The position numbers were made by a program, and so were the translations under genes. Below are positions 23,424-35,170 of a stretch of DNA of 64,000 nt, piece by piece. The notes below the pieces were generated by a model, which was not told the DNA's origin, searched no databases, and was given only the letters and a program-made list of their open reading frames with translations. Position 1 is the first letter of the stretch; each line of letters starts with the position of its first letter. Origin of the DNA: Oegoconia quadripuncta (Eukaryota; Arthropoda; Insecta; Lepidoptera; Autostichidae); NCBI GenBank assembly GCA_949316235.1, contig OX438760.1, positions 5,892,501 through 5,956,500 of the forward strand, read 5' to 3'.

Positions 23424-23788
23424 CTGGAACATAATGGAGACCTGCTCCAATTAGATTAATCGTAATGTGATTATAGTGCCAGAAAAGAAAACAACAACAC
23501 CTGACCTCAAACTGGAAAAGTAGTTAAAATTTAACGTCCAGTAAAAATTGATAAGTTTTATGGTGTAAATTCCTATAATCTTAAAGTTCCTGATTTTTTT
23601 AGAATTCTACAGTACCCATCTGTAATAGAAAAAACATATTTTTCATTACTCATGCTCGTAAAGCAGGTCTGAAGTTGCCTAAAGAGCGGGTTGAAAGTAA
23701 TACTTTTTAGCCCTAGGGAGAATCGTTTTCAACTGACAGCTGTCAAAATAAAAAAAAACTAGTTCTATTTTCAAATTTCTATTGAACC

Positions 23789-25142
23789 ATGTTCCAACTT
23801 TCTCTACAGGATGGGTTCGACCGGGACAGCAGTGACTTCGAAGACTCCCTCAGACGCATTGGAACTTTGGAATCAGAATTACGTGACGCCTACAAACTCA
23901 TAACGTCACTAAGAGAAGAACTTGATTCCCACAAAACATCACAGGCCCTATCCCTATATGATGAACTGGTCGCGGGCAGCAGCGCTCACGTTGCTCATGG
24001 TGGCACTTCTCCCATCGCTTCCTCTGTGACCATAGACCTCACATGTAATGACTCATTAGATTCCAAATGTAAATTGCAAAAATCTACTAGTAAAAATAAG
24101 CTAAAGAAATATGTTAAAATCAATAAATACATAAAGAATACTCAAAAGTTAATTAAAAAAAATAGTGCAATATGCAACTCAGCAGAGACATAATTTAATG
24201 CAAGAATTGCAAGAGTGTAATAGTAAACTCATCGAGTCAAAAATTAGTGTTGAGTGTGACACACGGCGCCTACAGATGGAAATTGATAACTTGACCCAAT
24301 CGTTGCATGATATTACTAAAAAGTATGAAACAGCCCAAAATGAGTTAAAAGAACACTCGTTGGCCATGGATGAATTGTTGGAGTTAAGTAAGTATAACGC
24401 AGAGCGATTTAACTCTTTAACTTTAAATCATCAATGCGATTGCGAAATAGCTCCAGCTAGTGCCTCCGGGCCAGCGAGTGTAACTGAGCGCCCATCGTTG
24501 GGGCTGTGTGTCACACCACAACAACAAGAAAATACCTCCACCTCCATCGCGAGCAAACAAATTATAATGTTTAGTGATGAAATTGGTAAAAGTATGGGTT
24601 CACAACTTAGTCAATACATGGGACCAGTAATTACTAATAACTGCATGCCTGGTGCCACATACTTAAACATATTGGATAGAATTTTGACAACTAAATTTAC
24701 AGAAGGCACTACTCTAATAATTTTTGTAGGCAGGCGGCATACAATAAGCAAAAAATTATTAATTAATTATTTCTCTCGATTGAATGAATTAACCAATGTG
24801 GAAAAAATTTTATTATTTGCTTTTCCATTCATTCATGATGATAATAGTGGCGAAAATGATGTAAGACATAATTTGAATTCGACATTGCATACATTAACAT
24901 GTAGAAATTGTAAATTTCATTTTATTGACACTAATAGTATTATTAGTAAAAGGTTTTATTTAACACAAGATAAGTATTATCTTAGTAGATATTACAAACA
25001 ACAGTTTTGTAGACTGTTGTGTTATTATTTTTCTTTTTCGACCAAAGTATTGGCCACACAGACAACTGCTTCTATTGAGCAAACTGTTAGTATTAACTCT
25101 GACGTCATGTCATTGGAACATGCAACTAACTATTTAAATTAA
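23789..25142 (+). pseudogene. Retrotransposon ORF1 (coiled coil, SGNH-like domain), frameshifted
   Basis: Frame 1 runs from ATG 23789 to a stop at 24193. Frame 2 is open from about 24165 to the TAA at 25140-25142. The two overlap around 24165-24193, where a one-base insertion or two-base deletion has split one ORF of about 450 codons. The N-terminal part has heptad-like helices (LRRIGTLESELRDAYKL and further). The C-terminal half (FSDEIGKSMG, then NNCMPGATY, then IIFVGRRH) follows the block order of SGNH hydrolases found in CR1-type ORF1 proteins. The GDS Ser block and GxND block are not canonical, so esterase activity is doubtful. Such ORF1 proteins bind RNA and multimerise in the retrotransposition particle. 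It lies directly upstream of and overlaps ORF2. Confidence 0.75.
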
Positions 25143-28068
25143 TTACCAAGACAACAGAGAATCACTCTTGCAATAACTTTATAAAACGGAGTAACAGTTC
25201 GCTTAATATTGAGTCAAATAAAAATAAAGAGTCAAACAAAAATAAACTATGTAAATTAAACCTTGTGCATCAAAATATTCAAAGCATGAAACGTAAAGAG
25301 TTAGAAATTGAGCTTTTCTTAAATCATAATAATGTCCATATAATGTGTATTACTGAACATTGGCTTAAAGCTTGTGAATGTATATTTAGTTTCAAAAACC
25401 ACCAGGTAGCCAGCTCATTTTGTAGAGAAAAGGCCTCACATGGTGGCTCTCTAATACTCATCCATAATTATTTAAAATACAAGGAGCGTTTAGATATTGT
25501 GGGCTTATCTGTGGAGCGAACTGTAGAATTAGCATGCATCGAATTAGATAAGATAATCGTGTTGGCAGTCTACAAACCCCCTTCATCTCCATATGAGTTG
25601 TTTGAAAACATTATGGAAGACGTTTTAAGTAAATTATGCAATAATAATAAATATGTTGCCATTTGTGGAGATTTCAACATAAATCTTCTAGAAAAATCCA
25701 GTTTGAGCAACAGCCTAAAATGCTTATTCAAGTGTTATGGTATGTCAAATGTCTTCATCGAGCCAACTAGAATAACATCTAGCAGTGCGACCTGTCTTGA
25801 TAATATTTTTACAAATCTTAAGCCGACTTATAAAGTAATTATTAATCAACTAAGTTCAGACCATTGCGGCCAACTGGCTTGTTTTGACTTAAATATTGAC
25901 AAAGTATCTAGGACCATTACATGTAACCCTATAAATCGCAATCGCCTCGAGTCATATAAAAATAGCTTGGAATCTAAATTACCTTTTGTAAAGTATTCGA
26001 ATGAGGCAAATGAGCTTTATAGCTCTGTTTTTAACTTGACTAAAAATGAATATAATACTGTATTTAAACCAAAGCGGATTAAAGTTGATAACTGCTCAAA
26101 ATTTAATGATTGGGCGACGGTTGGAATACATATAAGCAGACAAAAGTTATATACGACCTATATGATGAAAGGACCTATAACAATAACCAAGAATTCAAAA
26201 ATTATGTTAGAAGTTATTCTAAATTATTTAAAAAAGTGTGCTTAGTTGCAAAAGCACAATATTTGCATAAGAAAATTAAAATGAGTAATAACATTTCTAA
26301 GACAACTTGGCAAATTATTAACAAAGAAACTGGAAGGGTCAAGTCACGTAGTTTCGATTTAAAGTTAAAAATTAATGATCGAGATATCACTAATTTAATG
26401 GAAGTTGCTGAAGCTTTTGATGAGTTCTTTACTAATATTCCGGTGTTAGCTACCAAAACCCTAAACTCATCTCCCACCCTAGCTGAATCTCTGCTAAAGT
26501 CAAGTGTTAGTCCATGTAACGTTGCATTTGATTTCAGGCCTATAGTGTCGTCCGATATATTAAAGTCATTTAATCGTATTAGAATGAGTAATACCGCAGA
26601 TCTCGATGGTCTCTCTGTAAAAATTATTGGATCTGTAATTGATTGCATGGCTCCTTACCTAGCTGATGTTTTTAACATGTGCATTGGTCAGGGGGTCTTT
26701 CCTGACTTAATGAAATACAGCAAGATAATTCCTTTGTTTAAATCAGGTAGTACATCGGACCCCACAAATTTCAGACCTATATCAGTACTACCAACTCTTA
26801 GTAAAATATTTGAAAAAATTATCCTTGAACAATTATTAACACATTTTAATACAAATAAATTATTGCACACTAAACAATTTGGTTTTACCCGGGGTCGCTC
26901 AACAACCGATGCAGGTGTTGAGCTAATAGGACACATATTTGATGCCTGGGAGAAGTCGCAGGATGCAGTAGGTGTGTTCTGTGATCTTTCCAAGGCGTTT
27001 GATTGCGTTCGGCATGACATTTTGGTAAAAAAACTACGTCACTATGGATTGCAAGGTCAAGCACTCCTACTTATGGAATCTTACCTTAGTAATAGGATCC
27101 AAGTGGTGGATGTCAATGGAATGAGATCATCAGGTTCTGCGGTTAGCATGGGAGTTCCCCAGGGATCCATATTGGGTCCATTCCTGTTTCTAGTCTACAT
27201 AAATGACTTACCTTTCTTTGTAAAAGACAGACATGAAATTGTACTGTTTGCAGATGACACATCATTTGTGTTCAAACTTAGACGAAATGAACAAGATTAC
27301 AGTATTGTTAATGATTGTATAACAAAAATGGTAGATTGGTTCACGGCTAATAATTTGCTTTTGAATGAAAAGAAAACTAAATGCATCAAGTTTGTTCTAC
27401 CAAACGTCAGACAGGTCGCCACTAGTGTTGTTATTAAAAAAGAATTGCTGGACCCTGTAGATACAGTTGTGTTTTTAGGTATTACTCTAGATGCTAAGCT
27501 ACAATGGGGACCACATATCTTAAAATTGTCTAAAAGGCTCAGCTCGGCAGCATATGCAATATGGAAAATTCGACAAGTTACAGATGTTGATACAGCTAGG
27601 TTAGTCTACTTTAGTTATTTCCACAGTTTAATGACTTATGGAATTTTACTGTGGGGAAATGCAGCTGACATTAGTAAAATATTCATACTACAGAAACGAG
27701 CCATTCGAGCAATATATAAGTTAAAATCGAGGGAACTGTTTAAAGAAGTAAATATTTTGACATTAGCATCCCAATACATATATGAAAATGTCATTTATGT
27801 AAAGAAAAATATATCTTCATTTGAGAAAAATAGCGATAAACATGACATAAATACTAGAAATAAAAATAAACTTGCTCTGCATTCAACTAGACTCCATAAA
27901 GTTAGTAATTCATTTAAGGGGCAATGTATACGTTTGTTCAATAAGATTCCCGAAGATATGCAGAATTTGCCTTTAGATAAGTTCAAAGGTATCGTGAAGC
28001 AGAAGCTCAGTGCAAAAGGTTACTATAAAATTTGTGATTATTTAAATGACAGTAATCCTTGGACTTAA
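25130..28068 (+). pseudogene. Retrotransposon ORF2: endonuclease and reverse transcriptase, frameshifted
   Basis: The ORF2 frame opens at 25130 (stop at 25127) and the endonuclease part runs to 26245. The RT part is open in another frame to the stop at 28068. One indel around 26133-26165 splits them. Endonuclease motifs are HQN near 25268, TEHW, CGDFN near 25667 and SDH near 25855. RT motifs are NFRPIS, GFTRGRSTTDA, LSKAFDCV (motif A), GVPQGSILGP (motif B) and FADD near 27247 (motif C). The catalytic residues are present. There is no AUG before the HQN motif; the first in-frame ATG (25286) lies after it. ORF2 therefore needs frameshifting, reinitiation or a non-AUG start. No RNase H domain was seen, as expected for CR1/Jockey types. 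Confidence 0.85.
25133..25139 (+). promoter_or_regulatory. Candidate -1 ribosomal frameshift heptamer T_TTA_AAT
   Basis: In the ORF1 frame the last codons are TAT TTA AAT TAA. The heptamer TTTAAAT fits the X-XXY-YYZ slip rule and lies directly before the ORF1 stop. A -1 slip leads into the ORF2 frame, which has been open only since 25130. No strong downstream stem or pseudoknot was seen. Confidence 0.45.
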
Positions 28069-28334
28069 AACTTATTTGGCGACGTATAGTATGTATAACT
28101 ATAAACCAAATTAAAGTTAGTAATTTATTGTTAATAAATATGTTTGACTCTATACCAAAAAAAGTATAAAGCAATTTACTGTTATTAAATAATATCTTGA
28201 CTCGCAGAAAAGAGCAACCCCTTGAGTTTCTTGCTCGTTCTTCTCTGGGGATTACAGCATTACGAATGAGCGGTAGATTTAAAATGATATATTAACGTTT
28301 TCAAGTGATCAATTGTATCCTACGAAAATAAACA

Positions 28335-28376
28335 TTTTTTCATTTTCATTTTCATTTTCATTTTCATTCATTTTCA
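28335..28376 (+). repeat. (TTTTCA)n 3' tail of the retrotransposon
   Basis: Six-base units TTTTCA repeat after an AATAAAC signal. This is a simple-repeat tail of the kind that ends CR1-like insertions. Confidence 0.85.
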
Positions 28377-28676
28377 CAGTCACTCAATTACCGCCCGAAG
28401 TAAAATTTAAATAAGATAAAGTTAAGTATTAAATTAAAGAATATATTTTTTGAAGTGACTTTATTATAATTTTGTTTTTAAGTATTTCTTTTAAGCCATT
28501 ATTTTTCATTTTCATCATTGAAAAATAATGGCTGAATAGCTGGCCGGCCACAGAAAAAAACAAACAAAACAAGCGGCAATTCGATCTTCATTTGTTTTTT
28601 CCAGTTATAGAGTTTTGTTTATATTTCCGTATATCAGAGATTTGTATTAATTCATGTTTTTATTTTAACTTTCCTT

Positions 28677-28739
28677 GTATTCGTAACGTTTTCGTTACGA
28701 ATACGAATACAATACAACACTGTGCTTTTGCACAGTGTT
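28677..28739. repeat. Two adjacent perfect hairpins with TTTT loops
   Basis: GTATTCGTAACG-TTTT-CGTTACGAATAC (28677-28704, 12-bp arms) and AACACTGTGC-TTTT-GCACAGTGTT (28716-28739, 10-bp arms). Confidence 0.85.
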
Positions 28740-28851
28740 TACCTCGGGTTAAAAGACTTATTTAGTTCCCAGACGGGGTTTGGCGCCCGTGCGTAGTGAG
28801 TTACTTTCATCCCTAGGATAAAAATGTACTATTCTAATCATTCCGTAGCTT

Positions 28852-29208
28852 GCTTTAGGTATCGTATAGGTAGGTATTTAGTTATAAAATCTACAATATT
28901 AAACAAAAGTTACCACTGTGAACTCCATTGCGCTGTAGAAGATGCTAAGATCTCCTAAAACAATTGTCTAAAAAAATCAATCAATGGCTACTTTATATTT
29001 TCTAAAAATAGTTTATTGAGTCGTGATATTTGCCCTCGGTGAAATTTTTCAAAAATATAAGGAAGTTATTGATCGAATTTTTGAAAATACTTACAGGAGG
29101 TCGAAGTATATTCTCCGACGCTGTGAAATTCACAGTTGTAATTTTAATCTAATAGTCTATGTTTTATTAACTAAACACATACATATACTATATCTAAAAC
29201 AAGCTACC
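28852..29208. mobile_element. MITE family 4 (GCTTTAGGTATCGT termini)
   Basis: Inverted ends of about 70 bp as at 22355-22572, with a longer interior containing TGCCCTCGG. A partial relative is at 46400-46545. Confidence 0.65.
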
Positions 29209-29847
29209 GATTTGTGAGATTTGTCAGCCGCGACCCTGACTCTCGTGGCGGTTTTGGGGATTTTTAAAAACTAAGATAGTTTCCCAAAAAGAATATTGAA
29301 AAATTTTATCGAGTGTAAAACTATATTACGGTTGGTTAAGATCAGATTATGGTGGACAGTAGGCAAAGAAAGGGTTTAGAATTCTCTCAGATAGGCAAAA
29401 ACGGGGTCGGCGCTCGTTACACAGCGGGATATCTGCTTTGTTTAGGTAAACCACCCAATAGTACAATGTTGAAATCCTACTGTGCGAACAGGAAAATACC
29501 ATTTCCAGACGTTCAATTCAATTCAGTACAGTAGGGTTCAAAAGTGTATCCAACTTAAGGGGTTGCGCTGAAAACCAGCACTGTCAAGTGGCACACGACA
29601 TATTGATTGGTAGCAAATGCTGATGCCCAATGCCTTTGCTACAAATACATTGCATACACAGCATCAGCTGCGATCATAACGTTTTAGAAATTCTAATAAA
29701 TGTTACAAATTTACCGATTGTAAACTACTGTTACCTGTGGTTAAAAATAAACTATTCTTATGTTATTATTCATTAAAATATGCATTATGTTATACCTAAA
29801 AATACGTTTTTTTTTGTATTTGTTGTCCATAAATATTTTTTATTAGA

Positions 29848-30036
29848 ATGTGGAGGGATACAGAGGTAGAGGAATACCAAAGAAGGTGTGGGTAGACTGC
29901 GTGAGGAATGATATGTGTGTGAAAGGGGTGAGTACGGAGATGACGGCTGATAGAGGAGAGTGGAAGAGGATGACATGTTGTGCCGACCCCACCTAAAGTG
30001 GGATAAGGGCAGGAAAATGATGATGATGATGAAATA
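29848..30036 (+). pseudogene. LINE ORF2 3' end (RGRGIPKKVW ... CCADPT) with (ATG)n tail
   Basis: The plus strand reads GYRGRGIPKKVWVDCVRNDM, then TADRGEWKRMTCCADPT, stop. This is a familiar RTE-like LINE C-terminus in moths. A (GATGAT)n tail follows. Confidence 0.75.
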
Positions 30037-30477
30037 TTTTTTATAAGAATGCCTCTTAATTTCTAACTTATTTCTTATATTATTATCAATTCTTCGTAAA
30101 TTAGTAAATTATTTTCAATTCTTGTGCAGTCAATGTGCGTGCTATAAGATTATTAATCGTTACTTGCCTTAAATACAAAGGTACTCGACAAAATTTAAAT
30201 TGTTTGAACTAAAACTGGATATGCACTTACGAACACGATTGTACTTAAACCCCTTCTTATAAAAATTATTATTTTCTTCTTATCCACGAGCCACGAGACC
30301 GACCAGCAAAAGTATTTATAAGTATGCTTACATATTATGTTTTTACAAAATTCTTGCTTGCTTTCTTTCAAGGATTGTTGTTTGTGCTAAATAATACTAG
30401 AAATTGTGCTACTACGTACCTGTAACGTTGGTACTATTAAATATTGTGTTAAATGACAAGATCGATCGATTCATTTT

Positions 30478-30915
30478 TAACCCCCGACCAGAAACGACGG
30501 GTGTTATGTGTTTGATAGAGTTGTGTGTGTTTGTGTGTGTGTCCAGTCTTTGTCCAGATGTATAATGTAAAGCGTGGACCGATTTGAGTGTGGTTTATTT
30601 TATATTAAAAGACAAAAGCAGTGGACAATACTTAGCCATGTGTGATGAAAATCGGTTAAGCCCTTTCGAAGAAAACATAGCTTTTTTGGAGTAATTCAAT
30701 GATATCATTGTCTTTCGAGGGTTTTTTTTTAATATAGGTGTACATGTATAAGATTAAATTCGTGAATGGCTTCTTAGCTATGTTTGATGGAAATCGGTTA
30801 AGCCGTAACGAAAATAGCTTTTAACATATTTAGTTTGGTTTATCTGGACGATAATAATCCCTATTTTCTCGGGTTTTCTAAATTTTCAAGTTACACTTAC
30901 GAAAATTATCTCTAG
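30478..30915 (+). repeat. R3 copy
   Basis: CCCCCGACCAGAAACGACGG, GTGTCCAGTCTTTGTCC, GAAAATCGGTTAAGCC. Confidence 0.65.
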
Positions 30916-31372
30916 ATATAATTTATTAATAATATCTAGCTTTAGGAAAAATGTCCTATAACCAACAAAACCAAGTACTAATATTTACCTCGCTGGAAAT
31001 CGAATCGGCGACCTTCTCCTTGTAAGCCATATGTTGTTTACATTATGTAAGCTACGACGACGGCTAAAATCGTAGGATTTAAAATCAGAGAGATAAACAA
31101 AGGAGGGACAAGATAAGTAAATAAAAGCCATATTTCAAAAGCACAACTGAAAGCCTTTTACTTTGTAAGTACCTACGTATTGAATAATGTAGTTGATTTC
31201 TTATAACTTATTTATGATGAATTAATTAAAACTTTAAATAGACTTTGTGAATACTCCCGAAAGTCGTTTCCTGTTTAGAGCCTTCAAATTGTTAGACATG
31301 ATAGGAAAGTAAATAGGTACCTACGGTAAAATGAAAAGTGTAAGGGTGAATTATACAAATACAGGGTGAGTT

Positions 31373-31567
31373 TTGGAATAACTTAATCGGGGTTATGTTT
31401 AATTTGTTTATCCCCTGGGAACAACTCACTTTAACGGGATAAAAATATGTTTAATCCAGGGCATAATCTACCTAGATGTTAAATTTCATCTAAATCAGTT
31501 ACTCCGTTTCGTTGTGATTGAGGAACAAACAAATATTCAAAGTTTCGCATTTGTAATATTAGTTATT
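31373..31567 (-). mobile_element. Helitron-like element, truncated
   Basis: It shares TTTCGCATTTGTAATATTAGT, GTTTCGTTGTGATTGAG and AACGGGATAAAAATATG with the family; the 3' hairpin end is missing. Confidence 0.6.
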
Positions 31568-31844
31568 ATATTAACTAGTTAGTTAGTATTAATATAGTTA
31601 GAATTAGATTAACATGTATGTATTGGTATAAATTGTATGGATATATTTTATTTGTTCAGATTATTTAGTTAATATTGTTTCTCATCACATATAGTACTTA
31701 TTAATGTTTTGCATACCTATAAGATAACACTTTTTGAATTCAATATGCAGAACTTTCAGATGTAGGTACTTAACAATTAGGAATTTATTCGTGCTAACCC
31801 ACTTAATTACTTGTATCGAATTCCGTGATGATAGGTTTGCCTGG

Positions 31845-31950
31845 AAGAGATGCTGTTAGCGATAAGGCCGCCTAATTTGTAGTTTCTATAAGGTAATTAA
31901 AAGTATCTTCCTCATTTAAACAATAAAGCGTATTTGATTGATTAGATTTA
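31845..31950 (+). mobile_element. LINE 3' end (GATAAGGCCGCC family)
   Basis: TTAGCGATAAGGCCGCC, AACAATAAAGCG and a TTGATTGATTAG tail. Confidence 0.65.
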
Positions 31951-32072
31951 TGATGGGGATTTCTAAGATATGAATAAATTTGTTTGTCTATCTGTAATGT
32001 GTGCCTATCCTTTATATTGGCCATGAGCCTCATATAAACAATTATATTTTACAATTTGGAATCCTAATAAGT

Positions 32073-32221
32073 GGGCCGTATTAATAAATCGACCTTGAGA
32101 TTGAGATCGCATCTTAGTCTCAATACCATTTTTTTGATATTGTTTTAACCTGCAACAGTTTCTCAAGCATCTACTTACGGTAATCCCAATCCTGAGAACG
32201 GTTTATTAATACCGGCCTTAG
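32073..32221. mobile_element. MITE family 1, short copy
   Basis: About 150 bp; termini GGCCGTATTAATAAA and TTTATTAATACCGGCC. Confidence 0.78.
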
Positions 32222-32868
32222 TTCCGGATCCCTAGATCCTGATCTTTCTCAACACATAACTATACATTGAATATGTGAGATACCCCGGAGGCTATCAAAT
32301 TTACCAACAACCAATTACACAACCAACTGTGTTAAGCCTACTAGCGCCTAACAACTCACAGTGTGGGGTCCTTATAGACCCCATTTAAAATCAAAATGTA
32401 ACTACTTGTATTACAAGACTTGAGTTTTGTATTTACGAAATTTAAAAATCAACAAAACCACAAATTGTTAGTAAGTACCTAATAGTCTCACACGTTACAT
32501 TAGTATATTTTTTTGTAGGCAATCACCACGTAGCATTAGTCCTATGGTTCTTACAAATTTGGGATATCGTAATTTCATTTTCACGTATTTTTTTTATTTT
32601 TTATTTATTGGGTTTGAACACAATAAGTACTTATAAAATGATATAGAATGATAAACTGTATATACGTTTGCCTGGATTTTGATGGAGGGCGTGTCATAGA
32701 ACATCTGGGTCTATCAATTTCCTTACTTCGATTCATATGTTTTGGCAATGATTCAACAAAAAGTTACTGAAGTGCTCACGCGGGGTCCGTTTGAACCCCA
32801 GACTCAATCTCCAGACACATCAAAGAAACATTGAGGCACGCATGCCATTGAATTATGAAGTAACTAGT

Positions 32869-33080
32869 TTTAGGCCCGCACCTTCACCTGAATGGAATAA
32901 CTTTATCGCGGATGTTTATCCCGGGGAACTACTTATTTTATCTGGATAAAAAATACTCTATATCTTAATCCATGGTATGTCCTATTTGTATTCCAATTTT
33001 TATCCAAATCCGTTCGTCCGTTTCGCCGTGATAGAGCAACAAAGAAACATTCAAAATTTCGCATTTATAATATTAGTTAG
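32869..33080 (-). mobile_element. Helitron-like element
   Basis: GGAATAACTTTATCGCGG, CCGTTTCGCCGTGATAGAG and TTTCGCATTTATAATATTAG. Confidence 0.6.
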
Positions 33081-33297
33081 ATGAGCGTTTTAGAATAGCT
33101 TTCTAAAACGCTCATCAAATTATAGGCTACTAAGATAGTTACAAAATTCGAGGAATGACACAACTTTCAATGTGAACTGGGGCATATATGAACCCCACGC
33201 GAGTAGTTATGGGTTAACAGTGAAATATCTTGGAAACAGCACAACCGATTTACAACATACAAAGATAGATATACTAATTTATTTGCACCTACCTATA

Positions 33298-33370
33298 TTC
33301 CCATACATAATCATCATCTTCAGCCCATAAACACACCACTGCAGGGATATAGGCCTTCCCTCGTATAACA
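33298..33370 (-). mobile_element. SINE-C 3' fragment
   Basis: CATCATCTTCAGCCCATAAAC and CACTGCAGGGATATAGGCC match the 3' part of SINE-C. Confidence 0.6.
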
Positions 33371-33373
33371 CAA

Positions 33374-33774
33374 CAAGATAACTAATATTATAAATGCGAA
33401 AGTTTGGATGTTTGCCTGTTTATTTGTTTGATGCTCAATGGTGTCGATTCGGATGTACACCAACTAAATTAAACTAAACTAAAACCAGTTATGGAGTGGT
33501 GCCGTCGCATCGTACTGTTCCAGGAGAAGGAGACAGTACTACGTTAAAACTGGTTTTAGTTTAGTTTAGTTTAGTTGGTGTACATCTGAATCGACATTGC
33601 ACCATTATAGCGAAAAGGATGAACGGATTTGGATGAAATTTCGTATATCGTGGATTAACACATAGGATACTTTTTATCCCGATAAAGTGAGTAGTTCACA
33701 CGGAGTATACAAATTAAACATATCCACGATCAAGTTATTCCACACAGGCGAAGCTGCGGTCGGAAAGCTAGTCT
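33374..33774 (+). mobile_element. Helitron-like element carrying a nested foldback MITE (33437-33606)
   Basis: The outer element runs from ACTAATATTATAAATGCGAAAG to GGCGAAGCTGCGGTCGG and AAAGCTAGT. The inner MITE has arms GGTGTCGATTCGGATGTACA and ACCAACTAAATTAAAC, mirrored at 33547-33602. It splits the GCTCAAT ... GCGAAAAGGATGAACGG continuity. Confidence 0.75.
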
Positions 33775-34084
33775 TACATATGAAAGACTGGCTTTCCGCC
33801 CGCGGCTTCGCCTATAGTTGTTATTAAATTATGCAATGGAGTTTGATACGGTTTTAACTATTATTTAGAGAAATTGTTCCGGAAGATTTTAGAACGTAAA
33901 GTGGATGTTTGTATAAAATGTTTTCAGGCGCTTACATTGCTAAAGCGGGCTAAACTTTATGAAATACGTCAAAATAATGAGGTTGTACAGAATTGTATAT
34001 TTTGAACAGGCTTATAGTAAAGTCCGATTTATGTCTTGTCTCTCTCGCAAGGATAACCCGCAGTAATCATTTTTATCTTTTACA

Positions 34085-34380
34085 TTTTTTAAGACCCTTG
34101 TTGCTGACATAGCCGCAACGGCCGCCAAGCTGAAGTGGGACTGGGCGGGCCATATTTGTCGCATGCCAGACGACATGTGGACCAAAATCGCCACCACCTG
34201 GAGCCCACCGTTAGAGAGAAGGCGTCGCGGCAGACCGAAAAGGAGATGGCGGGATGAGTTGGATAAGTTCCTAACCAACTGGTCGGAGAAGGCCTGGGAT
34301 AGAGAGCCGTGGAGAGAGAGGAGGGAGGCCTTTGCCCAGCAGTGGGACAGTATGGGCTCCTAATAATAATAATAATAATT
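34085..34380 (+). pseudogene. LINE ORF2 3' end (GHICRMPDD ... RRRRGRPKRRW) with (TAA)n tail
   Basis: The plus strand encodes AATAAKLKWDWAGHICRMP, then a basic RRRRGRPKRRW block, then EAFAQQWDSMGS and a stop at about 34361. The (TAA)n tail follows. This is the common C-terminus of lepidopteran endonuclease/RT LINEs. It is 5'-truncated. A smaller piece of the same terminus (FAQQWDAIG-like) is at 54870-54912. Confidence 0.75.
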
Positions 34381-35170
34381 TTTTTTATAATATGTAATAT
34401 TTTGGCCTATATAGTATTAATCTTTATGCTACTTGCTACTTTTTAATCGACTTATAAAGAGGAGGAGATCTATTCCATATAAAGTAGTTCAACCCGAGCG
34501 AAGCCGCGGGCGAAAGGATAGTCTACGTAAAGCAGTTATTGTTCAGTTTGAAGCCAGGGATTGAAGACTGTTTACTTAAATTACATTATATACTCATATA
34601 TTACAAAATGGACTCTGTTCTGAAACCGCACCCTAAATTGCTCTGTGTGATATATCACTGGATAGGACTAATCAAATGGAATAATGGTTCCTATGACACC
34701 ATAGCCCAACACCTTGTCTGTTTTGAAATATTCAGGTTTCAGTGATCAGCCGATTGGCTCCGTATGACAAGTTTTACTGACTTCTCGGTCGTCGAAATAA
34801 TTCTGCATAAATTTAGTCGAAACTGCGCCAGTAGGTCGTCAATTGCTTTGATTAAATAAAATTTGTACTTTTCTAGGCAATCTCCAACCGAAAAATGAGT
34901 GAAAACCAGCCTCATAGTAGTCTTTGTTTTACATATCTTGACCATTATTGCTATTGAGGTGTTATATCAGAGCCCATATTCTTGCCCATTATCCTTTATC
35001 ATGACATTTCGGCTTACATTGCTGGTTATGCTTAAACATTATTATATAGATGTAACAAGTCGCCTAATATTCTCAGTAATGTATCCCAAATTGTGACGAT
35101 AAATTTCATGTTTGTGAAACAGGGAAGATCTAGTAATAAACCACCACGGCCAACTAACCTAGAGATTTAC

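Larger units (their letters stand above)
23750..28376 (+). mobile_element. CR1/Jockey-group non-LTR retrotransposon, nearly full length, inactivated
   Basis: This roughly 4.6-kb element lies on the strand opposite to Rph, inside its intron 3. Order: ORF1 (coiled coil plus SGNH-like region), ORF2 (apurinic-type endonuclease, reverse transcriptase, thumb), 3' UTR, then a (TTTTCA)n tail at about 28335-28376. The 5' border is uncertain and was set just before the ORF1 ATG. A 3'-UTR word GAGTTTCTTGCTCGTTCTTC recurs in 5'-truncated relatives at 15655, 17220 and 40617. No clear target-site duplication was recognised. Coding parts look only moderately decayed, with one frameshift in each ORF. Confidence 0.85.
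23424..35170 (-). other. Rph intron 3 (about 11.7 kb)
   Basis: Bounded by the exon 3 donor and exon 4 acceptor. It holds the opposite-strand retrotransposon and several LINE, Helitron-like and MITE pieces. 30036-30470, 30915-31370, 32221-32860 and 34380-35160 are AT-rich with nothing else supportable. Confidence 0.8.

Noticed and set aside
29349..29534. 61-codon ORF
   Set aside because: No recognised motif, splice site or homology cue; near random expectation.
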